DNA of 64,000 nucleotides. It comes from Salinicola corii (GTDB lineage: Bacteria > Pseudomonadota > Gammaproteobacteria > Pseudomonadales > Halomonadaceae). Numbering within the stretch: position 1 is the stretch's first letter; the number at the start of each line of letters is the position of its first letter. The stretch is from contig NZ_VTPX01000006.1 in the NCBI RefSeq assembly GCF_008298015.1, positions 124,001-188,000 of the forward strand. Direction: 5' to 3'. This document shows positions 20,632 to 30,256 of the stretch, one piece after another. The position numbers were made by a program, and so were the translations under genes. Under the pieces are notes generated by a model. It did no database searches. It worked only from the letters and a program-made list of their open reading frames with translations, and was not told where the DNA came from.

Positions 20632-20832
20632 ATGAGTCCACGCGACGCCGAATCCACTCTGATTCAACGTACCAAGCGATGGAGACCGTTGAGTGGCTTG
20701 GGTCTGGCCTTGATGGCCGTGTCGACTGTCTCAGGGACGATCTTCACGGGATACGACACGCCCGGCTCTCATTCGGCGTCTTTCACCACCAACGTATTCG
20801 GCCATTGCCGAGCGCCCGAAGAACGTCAATGA
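20632..20832 (+). CDS. Possible small membrane protein overlapping the miaE start
   Basis: A 66-residue open frame from ATG 20632. It has a basic N-terminal stretch (RTKRWR) followed by one hydrophobic segment, LSGLGLALMAVSTVSGTIF (about residues 20-38). Its TGA overlaps the miaE start as ATGA (20829-20832), the pattern of translational coupling. The ribosome site is weak (CCAGG) and I recognise no homologue. In GC-rich DNA such frames arise by chance, so this is tentative. The rest of the 480-base acnB-miaE gap (20349-20631) shows only the palindrome listed separately. Confidence 0.25.
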   Translation: MSPRDAESTLIQRTKRWRPLSGLGLALMAVSTVSGTIFTGYDTPGSHSASFTTNVFGHCRAPEERQ

Positions 20833-21491
20833 CTACTGAACGAATGACCGACGACATCGATGTCGACGCCGACCGCCTGCTGCCGGCCGAACTGCTCGAG
20901 TTTCTCCCCTGTGCCACGCCCCAGCGTTGGATCGAGGCCGCGCTGGAGAATCCGGCGCTATTGTTGATCGATCACGCGCAATGTGAAAAGAAGGCCGCTT
21001 CGACGGCGATGAGCCTGATGTTCCGCTATGTCGATCGCCCCGAGCTACTGACCAAGATGTCTCAGTTGGCTCGCGAGGAGCTGCTGCATTTCGAGCAGGT
21101 GGTGGGCTTGATGCAGGAGCGGGGCGTCGACTACTCCCACATCCAGGCGTCACGCTATGCGGAAGGGCTGCGGGAACACGTGGCGCGGGAAGAGCCGGAT
21201 CGGTTGATCGATATTCTGATCGTGGGCGCGTTCATCGAGGCACGCTCCTGCGAGCGTTTCGCCCGGCTCATTCCTCATCTCGACGAGTCGCTTGCCAAGT
21301 TCTATCGCTCCCTCGTGCGTTCCGAAGGACGCCACTTCGAGGATTATCTCGGGCTCGCCGAACGCTATGGGGGCGAGGCCGCGGTGGTCGAACGCGTGGC
21401 GCGCTTTGCCACTCACGAGAGAGCCTTGATCGAAGGTGAAGACGCCATGTTCCGCTTTCACAGCGGCGTGCCGACAGCGATCTCGCCATGA
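20829..21491 (+). CDS. miaE: MiaE, tRNA-(ms2io6A37)-hydroxylase
   Basis: ATG 20829 gives 220 residues; a second ATG five codons later is also possible. It is a ferritin-like four-helix di-iron protein with iron ligands in DHAQCEKKAAS, REELLHFEQV (E-x2-H), EARSCERF and SEGRHFEDY (E-x2-H). MiaE hydroxylates the isopentenyl group of ms2i6A37 in tRNAs reading U-starting codons and needs oxygen. It precedes the large BTAD regulator by 109 bases on the same strand; a shared transcript is possible. Confidence 0.93.
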   Translation: MTTERMTDDIDVDADRLLPAELLEFLPCATPQRWIEAALENPALLLIDHAQCEKKAASTAMSLMFRYVDRPELLTKMSQLAREELLHFEQVVGLMQERGVDYSHIQASRYAEGLREHVAREEPDRLIDILIVGAFIEARSCERFARLIPHLDESLAKFYRSLVRSEGRHFEDYLGLAERYGGEAAVVERVARFATHERALIEGEDAMFRFHSGVPTAISP

Positions 21492-21600
21492 ATCGTCGCC
21501 GCCTCGCCGATCGTACCGGTCCAAGCCAGCCGGAAGGGCGTGGCAACGGGCTGCCGATGATCTCCGCGCGGCTGCCTCCTCTATCGGATAACGGAAAACG

Positions 21601-24600
21601 ATGAATTCAGGTCGAGCTACAACAACAATCGCGCTCTTCGGACATTTCGGGTATCAGCAAGGCGACGACTCCCTGACGCACTTCAGCTACGACAAGGTGA
21701 AGGCGCTGCTGGTCTATCTCCTGATGCAGGATGCGCCGGCCAGTCGTGCCGCGCTGGCCGAGATGCTGTGGCCGGACCAGGGCGTCAAGTCGGGGCGCAC
21801 GAACCTTCGCCACGCCCTTCACTGTCTCCGTCATAGCCTCGGCGATCTTGCCGAGGCGTCGTTGACCGTCACCCGTCAGACCATCTCCTTCGATTTGCCG
21901 CCCAATGTTCACTGGGATCTCCGCGAGGTGGATGGCTTGCTGCGCGAGCCTCCCTCCATCGATGTGCTCGACCGGCTGCTCGACTACTATCGCGGCGACC
22001 TGCTGGCCGAACTGCATCTTGGCCAGTGCGTCGCTTTCCAGCAGTGGCTGGTGCGCACCCGAGGCGAGTGGCGGCAGCGTTTGACCGAGTATGCGGAGCG
22101 GGTTCTGGAGGCGTCTTCGGCGCTGCCCGAGGCGCTGCTGCGAACCCTGATTCACCGCATCCCGGATTTTGGTCCTTTTCACGAGCGTCTGGTAAGGCAG
22201 CTCGCCGAGCACGGGCAATTCGCTGCCGCCCGGGAGCAGTTCAACGCCTTCCTACAGCATCTCGCGCTCTCCGGTCAGCAGCCGGAGCCGGGCTTTCTGC
22301 AATTGGCGAGATTCTGGTCGGAGGTACCGGAGCAGGGGCGTCCCCGGATCGATTGGTCCAACCCCGCCGGCGCCGACCCTTCCCCGGGACCGCAGGAGGC
22401 GCCGGGGTACTCGGCGGAGGACATCGACTACCGCCAGGTCACGGTCATGGCGATCGCGCTCCGACCGGCGGACGCCGGTAACGATCTCGGCCGGGCACTG
22501 GCTTGCCTAAAGGCTCAGGATCAACTGTTTCGATGGCTGGAGACCCAATGTCGTCATCTTGGCGGTTTCTGGCAGGCAGCAGTGGGAAGCGGCGTAGGGC
22601 TCGCCTGTTTCGGCACTCATGGTCCGACCCATCAACTGGCCGAATTGGTGGCGCTGTTCGAGCATTGTCGACAAGGACTGGCCCATGAGCTCGATAGCCT
22701 ATGGCAGGGTGAAGAGGCGCCGCCGCGGTTCACGCTGACGGCCGGCCTGGATAGCGGCCGCGTGATCTGGCTTCCCGAGCGGCACTCGATCGATCCGTTC
22801 GGCGACGTGACTCAGGTGGCGCTGGCCATGATGGTGGCGGCCAAGAGCAGCGAGTTGGTCATCTCGCTCAACGCCAGTCAGCATCTGCCGCCGGCTTTCG
22901 ATCTGCAATCTCGTCTGACACCGCGCCTGATCAGCAGCGATGGTCGCGTTCAGCGACGAGGCCTGGTGCTTGGCGTGGAGTCTTCCGGTCGAGAGACGCT
23001 GCTGCCCAGCCTGACCGGACGTGAGGCGGAACTGCGCCAGTTGCGCGATGCGCTGGCCCGGGTTTCCCTGGGGCTGCGGCAAAGTCTGTTGGTGTTGGGC
23101 GACACGGGGATTGGGAAGTCCGCCCTGATGATTCATTTTAGGGAGTATCTGCAGCACGAAGAGGCCGCGGTTTTCTGGCGTCCCACGACTCGGTTGTCGA
23201 GTCAGGCATCTTACGGTCTGATCCAGGCGCTGCTGGGGTGGTATCTGGAGGCGGAACCGAATGATGATGCGATCAGAGGGGTGATCGACCGAATCCCTGC
23301 ATTGGAACGAGTCGGCATCGAGCGACGTCAGTTGTTGATCGATGTGCTCGGGCGGGCACCGCTGGCGAGGGAGGATGCCGACGAGGCGGTGGAGTTGGTC
23401 ACTCAGCTTACCCAGGCGTTGATTCTCGAGACGACCCGTTCTCGCCGTCCACTGGTGATCATCGTCGATGATCTCCAGTGGATGGACGAACCTTCACTCA
23501 AAGTGCTCCAGAACCTGCAGGCCCGGCTGCCGATTCATACTGCCTTGTTACTGGTCGCCTCGCATCAGAACCGGGAGGTTCCCTCGGTCAGGTTGAACTG
23601 GGATCAGCAGGTGGTGCTAGGGCGCCTCGACGTGGAGCGGTCCGCGGACATGCTGGATTACCTGGCCCGCCGACATCGCCTCAAGCTGAACCCGCGGTTA
23701 CGCGAACAATTGATCGAACGTTGCGAGGGAGTCCCGCTCTACCTGCAGGAGATCTGCCGCCGACTCGAGATCGACCGTCGCGAGGGCCGGCGTCTGGACG
23801 CCGACAGTCTGCCGAGCGGGTTGCTGGGATTGCTGGCCAGTCGCATCGACCAGTTGCAGGGGTATCGCCAGGTCGCGCACATGGCGGCCACGCTGGGGCG
23901 CCAGTTCGAGGCAGGCATGCTGCGAGCCGGTCTGGCGATCAGCGACGATGTCTTCAAGGTGGCGCTGGAGCAGATGCGACGGCTGGAGATCATCGAACCC
24001 TGCGACATGCCGCCCTATGACTTCCAGTTCAGCCATCCGTTGCTGCAGGAGGCGGCCTACCTTTCGTGCCCACAGGATGTTCGGATCTTGTTGCATCAGC
24101 AAGTCGTGGAACTGATCGAATCCAGCTATCCCGCCTGGATCAGCCGACATCCGGGAGATTTCGCCGAGCATCTGCGCCGAAGTGGCGATCCGGCTCGGGC
24201 CGCACGTTATTTCGAAATGGCGGCGAGGAGTGGCCTGAAGGTCAGCGCTAACCGTACGGCGTTGAAAATGGCGGAGTCCGGTCTCGCCTGCCTGAAGATG
24301 ATATCCGGGGGTGGTGCCGAGCGTGAAATCAGTCTGCTGACGGTAAAGGGGCAAGCTTGCTACGCGCTGGAAGGGCATGGCTCACCCGCGGCGCAGGAGA
24401 GTTTTCTCCAGGCCCAGAGCCTGTGGCAGGGCTCGGTTCTGGACGACGATGAAGCTGACGATCAGGCATTTTTGGTGACGTGGGGGCTATGGGTCGGCGC
24501 AAGCCAGCGCCACGCCAATCGCGAGGCGGAGTCGTTGGCCCAGCAGCTGCGTGAACTGGCGCAGCGCATTGATGATCCGCGCTACCAACGCCTGGCACTC

Positions 24601-25503
24601 TACGCCCGCGCCCATGGAGAATATTGGAGTGGTCGAATCTCGCTTGCCTTTGAGCACCTCGACCAGATCGATCCATTGAGTTGGCCGATGGTTCTGGAGT
24701 GGTTGCCATACTCCGATCATCCGCAGGTGGCGGCGGCCTGCTATCAGAGTTGGACGCTTTGCCTGAGGGGCGACTATCGCCGCGCAGAGCAGCAAATGGA
24801 AGCGGCTATCCGGTTGGCGGAATCCGTTCGTCACCCGGGCTCTCTGGCCATGGCTCTGATATTCGCCGCTTCCCTCTACCGGCAGTTGGGACATATCCAT
24901 CTGGCGACGGAGCGTGGCCGTCGCGCGCACGAGATGACGCGTACCGCGGATCTCCAGCGTTGGCACTGGGAGGCGGAGTGCGTGCTCGGCTGGAGTCAGT
25001 CGCTGGCAGGGGAGTCGCAGGGCCTACAGAGAATCGAGTCCAGCGTCGCCCGATTGAGCGAGTTGACGGGCAGAGAGCCTTGGCAGCGGCCTTTTCTGTG
25101 GTACGGCGATGCCTGTCTGGCGCTCAACGAGGTGGCGCGCGCCGTGGCCTATCTCGAGCCCTGTCTCGAGCATGCACGTACACGACGCTCCTTGATGATG
25201 CCGCAAATCGCGTTGCAGATGGCTCGAGCCAAGCATCGCATGGGTGACGACATGGAGAGCGTGGCGGCTCTTATCGAGGAGTCGAGAAGCTGGGCCATCG
25301 AATCCGGCAGCCCCCATATGGAATTGAAGAGTCTCGAGATGTGGCTCTCCCTGGTCGATGCCGGCGACCGGGACAAGCAGCGCGCACTGCGTTATCGGCT
25401 GGGGGAAGTGGCGCTGTCCGATGCGCCGGTTCTGACTCGCTGGCGAACGCTTCTGGACAATGTCAGCGCCTCGTCTCCCCGTTCGCCCGATTACCAGTTT
25501 TAG
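21601..25503 (+). CDS. Large SARP/BTAD-type transcriptional regulator with cyclase-like domain, ATPase and TPR repeats
   Basis: A 1300-residue protein. Residues ~8-100 look like a SARP-type winged helix (ALLVYLLMQ, ALAEMLWPDQ, SGRTNLRHALHCLRHSLG). Residues ~105-240 are a BTAD-like helical domain. Residues ~275-435 resemble a class III nucleotidyl cyclase (YRQVTVMAIAL, GGFWQAAVGSGVGLACFG, LTAGLDSGRV, DPFGDVTQVALAMMVAAKSSELVIS). The metal-binding aspartates of the first strand are absent, so it is probably inactive. An AAA/STAND ATPase follows, with Walker A LGDTGIGKSAL (499-509) and Walker B VIIVDDLQWMD (~617). The C-terminal ~450 residues are helical, TPR-like repeats. It is likely a signal-integrating regulator; ligand and targets are unknown. 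Confidence 0.8.
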   Translation: MNSGRATTTIALFGHFGYQQGDDSLTHFSYDKVKALLVYLLMQDAPASRAALAEMLWPDQGVKSGRTNLRHALHCLRHSLGDLAEASLTVTRQTISFDLPPNVHWDLREVDGLLREPPSIDVLDRLLDYYRGDLLAELHLGQCVAFQQWLVRTRGEWRQRLTEYAERVLEASSALPEALLRTLIHRIPDFGPFHERLVRQLAEHGQFAAAREQFNAFLQHLALSGQQPEPGFLQLARFWSEVPEQGRPRIDWSNPAGADPSPGPQEAPGYSAEDIDYRQVTVMAIALRPADAGNDLGRALACLKAQDQLFRWLETQCRHLGGFWQAAVGSGVGLACFGTHGPTHQLAELVALFEHCRQGLAHELDSLWQGEEAPPRFTLTAGLDSGRVIWLPERHSIDPFGDVTQVALAMMVAAKSSELVISLNASQHLPPAFDLQSRLTPRLISSDGRVQRRGLVLGVESSGRETLLPSLTGREAELRQLRDALARVSLGLRQSLLVLGDTGIGKSALMIHFREYLQHEEAAVFWRPTTRLSSQASYGLIQALLGWYLEAEPNDDAIRGVIDRIPALERVGIERRQLLIDVLGRAPLAREDADEAVELVTQLTQALILETTRSRRPLVIIVDDLQWMDEPSLKVLQNLQARLPIHTALLLVASHQNREVPSVRLNWDQQVVLGRLDVERSADMLDYLARRHRLKLNPRLREQLIERCEGVPLYLQEICRRLEIDRREGRRLDADSLPSGLLGLLASRIDQLQGYRQVAHMAATLGRQFEAGMLRAGLAISDDVFKVALEQMRRLEIIEPCDMPPYDFQFSHPLLQEAAYLSCPQDVRILLHQQVVELIESSYPAWISRHPGDFAEHLRRSGDPARAARYFEMAARSGLKVSANRTALKMAESGLACLKMISGGGAEREISLLTVKGQACYALEGHGSPAAQESFLQAQSLWQGSVLDDDEADDQAFLVTWGLWVGASQRHANREAESLAQQLRELAQRIDDPRYQRLALYARAHGEYWSGRISLAFEHLDQIDPLSWPMVLEWLPYSDHPQVAAACYQSWTLCLRGDYRRAEQQMEAAIRLAESVRHPGSLAMALIFAASLYRQLGHIHLATERGRRAHEMTRTADLQRWHWEAECVLGWSQSLAGESQGLQRIESSVARLSELTGREPWQRPFLWYGDACLALNEVARAVAYLEPCLEHARTRRSLMMPQIALQMARAKHRMGDDMESVAALIEESRSWAIESGSPHMELKSLEMWLSLVDAGDRDKQRALRYRLGEVALSDAPVLTRWRTLLDNVSASSPRSPDYQF

Positions 25504-25552
25504 TTCCAGTACGAGGAGGCCGGTTGAGTGCCGTGAGGCATTTCCGGTAACT

Positions 25553-25578
25553 CGCCCGGCGAAACCGCGCGCCGGGCG
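25553..25578. terminator. GC hairpin between convergent genes
   Basis: CGCCCGGCG (25553-25561) is complementary to CGCCGGGCG (25570-25578). There is no T run on either side, so termination would be weak or factor-dependent. It lies between the BTAD regulator and lpxH, which converge. Confidence 0.35.
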
Positions 25579-25587
25579 CCGGTGCGA

Positions 25588-26310
25588 TCAGATGGCGAAC
25601 GACTCGAGTGTCAGGCCGTCGTCGTCCACCCTCAGCTGCCAGCCGGTGCCGGGACGCCAGTCGCCGATCACGTAGCGTTCGGCCGGCTCCCCGCTGACGC
25701 TCAGTTCGTGCACCGCCGGTCGATGCGTGTGACCGTGGATCATGACCCTCACGTCATGGGCCTGCATCGTCTCGATGACGGCCTCGGGCGTGACATCCAT
25801 GATGTCCTCGGCCTTGTTGGTATTGGCTTCGCCGGACTGCTCCCGGAGTTTCCTGGCCAGTGCGATGCGTTCCTCCACCGGCATCGACAGGATCTGTGCC
25901 TGCCAGGCGGGGTCGCGAGCCTGGCGTCGAAATGCCATGTAGGCTTCGTCGCGAGTACACAGGCTGTCCCCGTGCATCAGCAGGACTCGCTGTCCGCCCA
26001 GTTCCGCCACCGTGGGATCGTCGAGCAGGGCGCAGCCGCTATCGGCGGCGAACGCTTCGCCGATCAGGAAGTCCCGATTGCCGTGCATGAACGCCAAACG
26101 GGTGCCGGCTTCGGCGCACGCCTTCAGCGCGGCAATGATCCGATGCTCGAACTCGCCCCGATAGTCGTCTCCAATCCAGGCTTCGAACAGGTCGCCCAGA
26201 ATGGTCAGAGACGATGCCTCCCGGGCCGGCCCGTGCAGATAGTCGATGAAACCCTTGGCGATGTCCGGCTGGGAGGGGTGAAGGTGGAGATCGGCAATCA
26301 ACAGTTGCAT
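25588..26310 (-). CDS. lpxH: LpxH, UDP-2,3-diacylglucosamine diphosphatase
   Basis: A 240-residue calcineurin-like phosphoesterase with the metal motifs IADLHLHP (D-x-H), ILGDLFEAWIGDD, FMHGNRDFLIG, LLMHGDSLC and IHGHTHRPAVH. It cleaves UDP-2,3-diacylglucosamine to lipid X and UMP, the fourth step of lipid A synthesis, at the inner face of the cytoplasmic membrane. It follows ppiB by 45 bases, a ppiB-lpxH order also seen in other gammaproteobacteria including E. coli. Confidence 0.96.
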   Translation of the reverse strand: MQLLIADLHLHPSQPDIAKGFIDYLHGPAREASSLTILGDLFEAWIGDDYRGEFEHRIIAALKACAEAGTRLAFMHGNRDFLIGEAFAADSGCALLDDPTVAELGGQRVLLMHGDSLCTRDEAYMAFRRQARDPAWQAQILSMPVEERIALARKLREQSGEANTNKAEDIMDVTPEAVIETMQAHDVRVMIHGHTHRPAVHELSVSGEPAERYVIGDWRPGTGWQLRVDDDGLTLESFAI

Positions 26311-26355
26311 TCGAGAGGTCGTTCCTGTTGGTGGTCGGCCCGTGAGGGGCGGGGG

Positions 26356-26850
26356 TCAGTCCGTGACTTCGGCACGTTCGATGACGACGTCCTCGACGGG
26401 GACATCGCTGTGCATGCCGCGCCGTCCGGTGGCGACCTGGCGGATCTCATCGACCACCTCCATGCCGTCGACCACGCGACCGAATACGCAGTAGCCCCAG
26501 CCCTGCAGGCTCTTGTCGCGATGGTTGAGAAATTCGTTGTCGGAGACGTTGACGAAGAACTGGGCGCTGGCGGAATGGGGGTCCTGGGTACGCGCCATGG
26601 CCACGGTGCCTTTCTGGTTGGCCAGGCCATTGTCGGCTTCGTTCTCGATCGTGGCGCGCGTCGGCTTCTGCTCGAAGTCGGTGTCGAAGCCGCCGCCCTG
26701 AACCATGAAACCGTCGATCACGCGATGAAAGAGGGTCCCGTCGTAATGGCCATCGCGGGCGTACTGTTCGAAGTTGGCGGCGGTCTTGGGGGCTTTTTCG
26801 AAGTCGAGTTCGAGCGTGATGGTGCCGTGGTTGGTGTGCAAGACGATCAT
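26356..26850 (-). CDS. ppiB: PpiB, cytoplasmic cyclophilin-type peptidyl-prolyl isomerase
   Basis: ATG 26850 gives 164 residues starting [21 protein letters not shown]; upstream open frame is ignored because this matches the family start. Active-site signatures: [16 protein letters not shown] near residue 41, [17 protein letters not shown] near 85, and [16 protein letters not shown]. There is no signal peptide, so it is the cytoplasmic form. It is the first gene of ppiB-lpxH and diverges from glnS. Confidence 0.96.
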   Translation of the reverse strand: MIVLHTNHGTITLELDFEKAPKTAANFEQYARDGHYDGTLFHRVIDGFMVQGGGFDTDFEQKPTRATIENEADNGLANQKGTVAMARTQDPHSASAQFFVNVSDNEFLNHRDKSLQGWGYCVFGRVVDGMEVVDEIRQVATGRRGMHSDVPVEDVVIERAEVTD

Positions 26851-26894
26851 CGGAAATCCTGGACGATTCTGGCTGTCGGGAGACGGCAGGCGGC

Positions 26895-26925
26895 TTGGCG
26901 CCGGCCGCGGGCGTCGCGCTATAAT
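26895..26925 (+). promoter_or_regulatory. Candidate sigma70 promoter of glnS-cysS
   Basis: A perfect -10 TATAAT (26920-26925) follows TTGGCG (26895-26900) with a 19-base spacer, longer than ideal. It lies 108 bases before the glnS ATG. Confidence 0.5.
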
Positions 26926-27033
26926 AGCGGCTTTGAGCCGCCGGGAGAAACCGCCGTCCGCGCGTGTTAACCTGCTGTCATCAGGGCCGCACTGTCGGCC
27001 GATCATCCGAATTATAGAGGTTGCCTGCATTCC

Positions 27034-28773
27034 ATGAGCGTCGAAAGCAACACGAGCGCCGAAAGTCCCAACGATCGTTCCGAAGACCAGCCCGGTGCCG
27101 AGACCCAGCACGGAGCCCCGAATTTCCTGCGCAACCAGATTCGTGACGAGATCGAATCGGGCCAGGCTACCACGATCGTGACCCGCTTTCCGCCGGAGCC
27201 GAACGGATTCCTGCATATCGGCCATGCCAAGTCGATCTGGGTCAACTTCGGCCTCGCGGAGCAGTTCGGTGGACGTTGCCATCTTCGCTTCGACGATACC
27301 AACCCGGCCAAGGAAGAGCAGGCATACATCGATGCGATCCAGGAAGACATTCGCTGGCTTGGTTACGAGTGGAGCGGTGCGGTGCGCTTCGCCTCCGACT
27401 ATTTCGACCAGCTCTACGCCTGGGCCCAGCACCTGGTCCGTGAAGGCAAGGCATACGTCGACGATCTTTCGCCGGAGGAAATTCGCGAGTATCGGGGGAC
27501 GCTGACCGAGCCGGGCCGTCCGAGCCCCTATCGTGAGCGCGGTGTCGAGGAAAACCTGGATCTGCTGGAGCGCATGCGGCTGGGAGAGTTCGAAGAGGGC
27601 AGCAAGGTGCTGCGGGCCAGGATCGACATGGCCGCGCCGAACATCAACCTGCGCGACCCGATCCTCTACCGCATTCGCCACGCCCATCATCATCAGACCG
27701 GCGATAAGTGGAAGATCTATCCCTCCTATGATTTCACCCACGGCCAGTCGGATGCCATCGAAGGCATCACCCATTCGCTGTGCACGCTAGAATTCGAGGA
27801 TCACCGCCCGCTTTACGAGTGGTTCCTGGCACACCTGCCGGTGCCGGCCAAGCCGCGTCAGACCGAATTCGCGCGGATGAACGTCAACCACACGGTGACG
27901 TCCAAGCGCAAGCTCAAGCTGCTGGTCGACCGCAACGTGGTGGATGGCTGGGACGACCCGCGGATGCCGACGATCTCCGGGCTTCGCCGCCGCGGTTACA
28001 CGCCGGCCTCGCTGCGCAAGTTCTGCGACATGACCGGTGTGAGCCGTGCCGCCAACGTGGTCGATATCGCGATGCTGCATTTCGCCATCCGCTCGGATCT
28101 CGAGGACAACGCGCCGCGGGCGATGTGCGTGCTCGATCCGCTCAAGGTGGTGCTGACCAATCTCCCCGCGGACCACGACGAGGTCTTCGAGGTCCCGGGA
28201 CACCCGGCGCGCGAGGACATGGGCACTCGCCAACTTCCGCTGACCCGCGAGATCTGGATCGACCGTGAAGACTTCATGGAAGAGCCGCCGAAAAAGTTCT
28301 TCCGTCTCGCGCCCGGTAAGGAGGTTCGCCTGCGCAATGGTTACGTCATCCGCTGCGACGAGGTGGTCAAGGGTGACGATGGCGAGATCGCCGCGCTCCA
28401 CTGCAGCATCGACTTCGACACCCTGGGCAAGAACCCCGAGGGGCGCAAGGTCAAGGGCGTCATCCACTGGGTCAGCGCCGAGCACGGCGTGCCGGTGGAG
28501 GTCAGGCTCTACGACAACCTGTTCCTGGAGGAAGCGCCGGATCGCGACAAGGATGCCGATTTCCTGGATCACCTCAACCCGGACTCGCTGGTCACTGTGC
28601 AGGGTATCGCCGAGCCCGCACTGGCGGATGTCGAACCGGAAGCGCGCTACCAGTTCGAGCGGGTTGGCTATTTCTGTGCCGATCGTCATGCGTGTCGCGA
28701 CGGCAAGCTGGTATTCAATCGCACCGTGGGGCTCAAGGACAGCTGGGCCAAGATTCAGAAAAAGCAGGGCTAA
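27034..28773 (+). CDS. glnS: Glutaminyl-tRNA synthetase
   Basis: A 579-residue class I synthetase. The HIGH region is [17 protein letters not shown] near residues 50-66, with the cofactor pocket [17 protein letters not shown] after it, and the KMSKS-equivalent is [11 protein letters not shown] near 287. The N-terminal ~35 residues are acidic and serine-rich, longer than in E. coli (554 residues), and probably flexible. It charges tRNA-Gln directly. cysS begins 12 bases after the stop, so the two form an operon. Confidence 0.97.
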   Translation: MSVESNTSAESPNDRSEDQPGAETQHGAPNFLRNQIRDEIESGQATTIVTRFPPEPNGFLHIGHAKSIWVNFGLAEQFGGRCHLRFDDTNPAKEEQAYIDAIQEDIRWLGYEWSGAVRFASDYFDQLYAWAQHLVREGKAYVDDLSPEEIREYRGTLTEPGRPSPYRERGVEENLDLLERMRLGEFEEGSKVLRARIDMAAPNINLRDPILYRIRHAHHHQTGDKWKIYPSYDFTHGQSDAIEGITHSLCTLEFEDHRPLYEWFLAHLPVPAKPRQTEFARMNVNHTVTSKRKLKLLVDRNVVDGWDDPRMPTISGLRRRGYTPASLRKFCDMTGVSRAANVVDIAMLHFAIRSDLEDNAPRAMCVLDPLKVVLTNLPADHDEVFEVPGHPAREDMGTRQLPLTREIWIDREDFMEEPPKKFFRLAPGKEVRLRNGYVIRCDEVVKGDDGEIAALHCSIDFDTLGKNPEGRKVKGVIHWVSAEHGVPVEVRLYDNLFLEEAPDRDKDADFLDHLNPDSLVTVQGIAEPALADVEPEARYQFERVGYFCADRHACRDGKLVFNRTVGLKDSWAKIQKKQG

Positions 28774-28785
28774 GGGAACGAGAAC

Positions 28786-30186
28786 ATGAGCGCGCTGGAA
28801 ATCTACAACACGCTGACGCGCCGCAAGGCGAAACTCGAACCCATCGAGCCTGGCAAGCTGCGGATGTACGTCTGCGGCATGACGGTCTACGACTACTGTC
28901 ACCTGGGCCACGCCCGGGTCATGGTGGCGTTCGACGTGATCACGCGCTGGCTGCGCCAGGCCGGCCTGGACGTGACCTACGTTCGCAATATCACCGACAT
29001 CGATGACAAGATCCTCAGGCGCGCGGAGGAGAACGGCGAGTCCATTTCGGCGCTGACCGAGCGCATGATCGTGGCCATGCACGAGGATGAGGCGCGACTC
29101 GGGGTCCTGCGGCCGGATGCGGAACCCCGTGCGACCGGTCACATCCCGGAGATCGTGGCGATGATCGAGCGCCTGATCAATGGGGGCTATGCCTACGCGG
29201 CAGATAACGGCGACGTCTACTATCGTGTTCGCCGCTTCTCCGGCTATGGCAAGCTCAACAACCGCAATCTCGATGACATGCGCGCGGGAGCCCGCGTCGA
29301 CGTCGACGAGCACAAGGAGGATCCGCTCGATTTCGTGCTGTGGAAAGCGGCAAAGCCAGGCGAAGCCAACTGGTCCTCTCCCTGGGGCGAGGGGCGGCCA
29401 GGCTGGCATATCGAGTGCTCGGCGATGTCCACCTGCTGCCTGGGCGAGACCTTCGATATTCATGGCGGCGGCCCGGATCTTACCTTCCCGCACCACGAGA
29501 ACGAGATCGCCCAGAGCGAGGCGGCGACCGGCAAGCCCTACGTCAACGTGTGGATGCACGCCGGCGCGGTTCGCGTCAACCAGGAGAAGATGTCCAAGTC
29601 GCTGGGCAATTTCTTCACGATTCGCGAAGTGCTGGAGGTTCACGACCCGGAAGTGGTGCGCTATCTGTTGGTGGCGAGTCACTATCGGAGCCCGATCAAC
29701 TATGCGCCGGAGTCCCTGAGCGAGGCGCGCAAGTCACTCGAGCGTTTCTACCATGCACTCGACGGTGTCGAGCTGGTCCATGGCGACGTCGAGGGCATCT
29801 ATGCCGAGCGTTTCTCGGCGGCGATGAGCGACGATTTCAATACGCCGGAAGCGTTGTCGGTGCTGTTCGACCTGGTGCGAGAGATCAATCGGCTACGAGT
29901 CACCGAGCCGACTCGCGCCGGTGCGCTCGGTCAGGAGCTCAGGCGACTAGCGGGTTTGCTGGGATTGCTCGAGCGTGAACCCGCCGAGTTCCTCAAGGCC
30001 GGCGCGACCGGTCTGCCACTGAGCGAGGCCGAGATCGAATCCCGAATCGAGGCGCGGGCGACCGCCAAGGGAAACCGGGACTTCGCCGAAGCCGACCGAA
30101 TTCGTGACGAACTGGCTGCGCTGGGTGTCGTGTTGAAGGATTCTCGCGAGGGCACGCGCTGGAGTTTCGAAGCGCCGCCGGCTTGA
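28786..30186 (+). CDS. cysS: Cysteinyl-tRNA synthetase
   Basis: A 466-residue class I synthetase of normal length. The zinc-site cysteine and HIGH motif are in [18 protein letters not shown] (HLGH at residues ~38-41). [10 protein letters not shown] is the second zinc ligand segment, [11 protein letters not shown] follows, and [13 protein letters not shown] lies near residue 267. It attaches cysteine to tRNA-Cys. It is the second gene of glnS-cysS and ends with a GC hairpin. Confidence 0.98.
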   Translation: MSALEIYNTLTRRKAKLEPIEPGKLRMYVCGMTVYDYCHLGHARVMVAFDVITRWLRQAGLDVTYVRNITDIDDKILRRAEENGESISALTERMIVAMHEDEARLGVLRPDAEPRATGHIPEIVAMIERLINGGYAYAADNGDVYYRVRRFSGYGKLNNRNLDDMRAGARVDVDEHKEDPLDFVLWKAAKPGEANWSSPWGEGRPGWHIECSAMSTCCLGETFDIHGGGPDLTFPHHENEIAQSEAATGKPYVNVWMHAGAVRVNQEKMSKSLGNFFTIREVLEVHDPEVVRYLLVASHYRSPINYAPESLSEARKSLERFYHALDGVELVHGDVEGIYAERFSAAMSDDFNTPEALSVLFDLVREINRLRVTEPTRAGALGQELRRLAGLLGLLEREPAEFLKAGATGLPLSEAEIESRIEARATAKGNRDFAEADRIRDELAALGVVLKDSREGTRWSFEAPPA

Positions 30187-30208
30187 CCCGACGCTGTCCT
30201 GAAACGAT

Positions 30209-30232
30209 GAACCCCGCCGACCGGCGGGGTTC
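30209..30232. terminator. Hairpin after cysS, facing mtnN
   Basis: GAACCCCGCC (30209-30218) pairs exactly with GGCGGGGTTC (30223-30232). The tail (GTCGTTAT) is poor in T, so strength is uncertain. It separates the convergent cysS and mtnN genes. Confidence 0.55.
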
Positions 30233-30256
30233 GTCGTTATGGCGCGAAGCCCGGCA

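Noticed and set aside
22420-22920. Active adenylate cyclase inside the BTAD regulator
   Set aside because: The domain resembles the fold, but the first-strand metal-binding aspartates and other catalytic residues are not where expected, so catalysis is unlikely.
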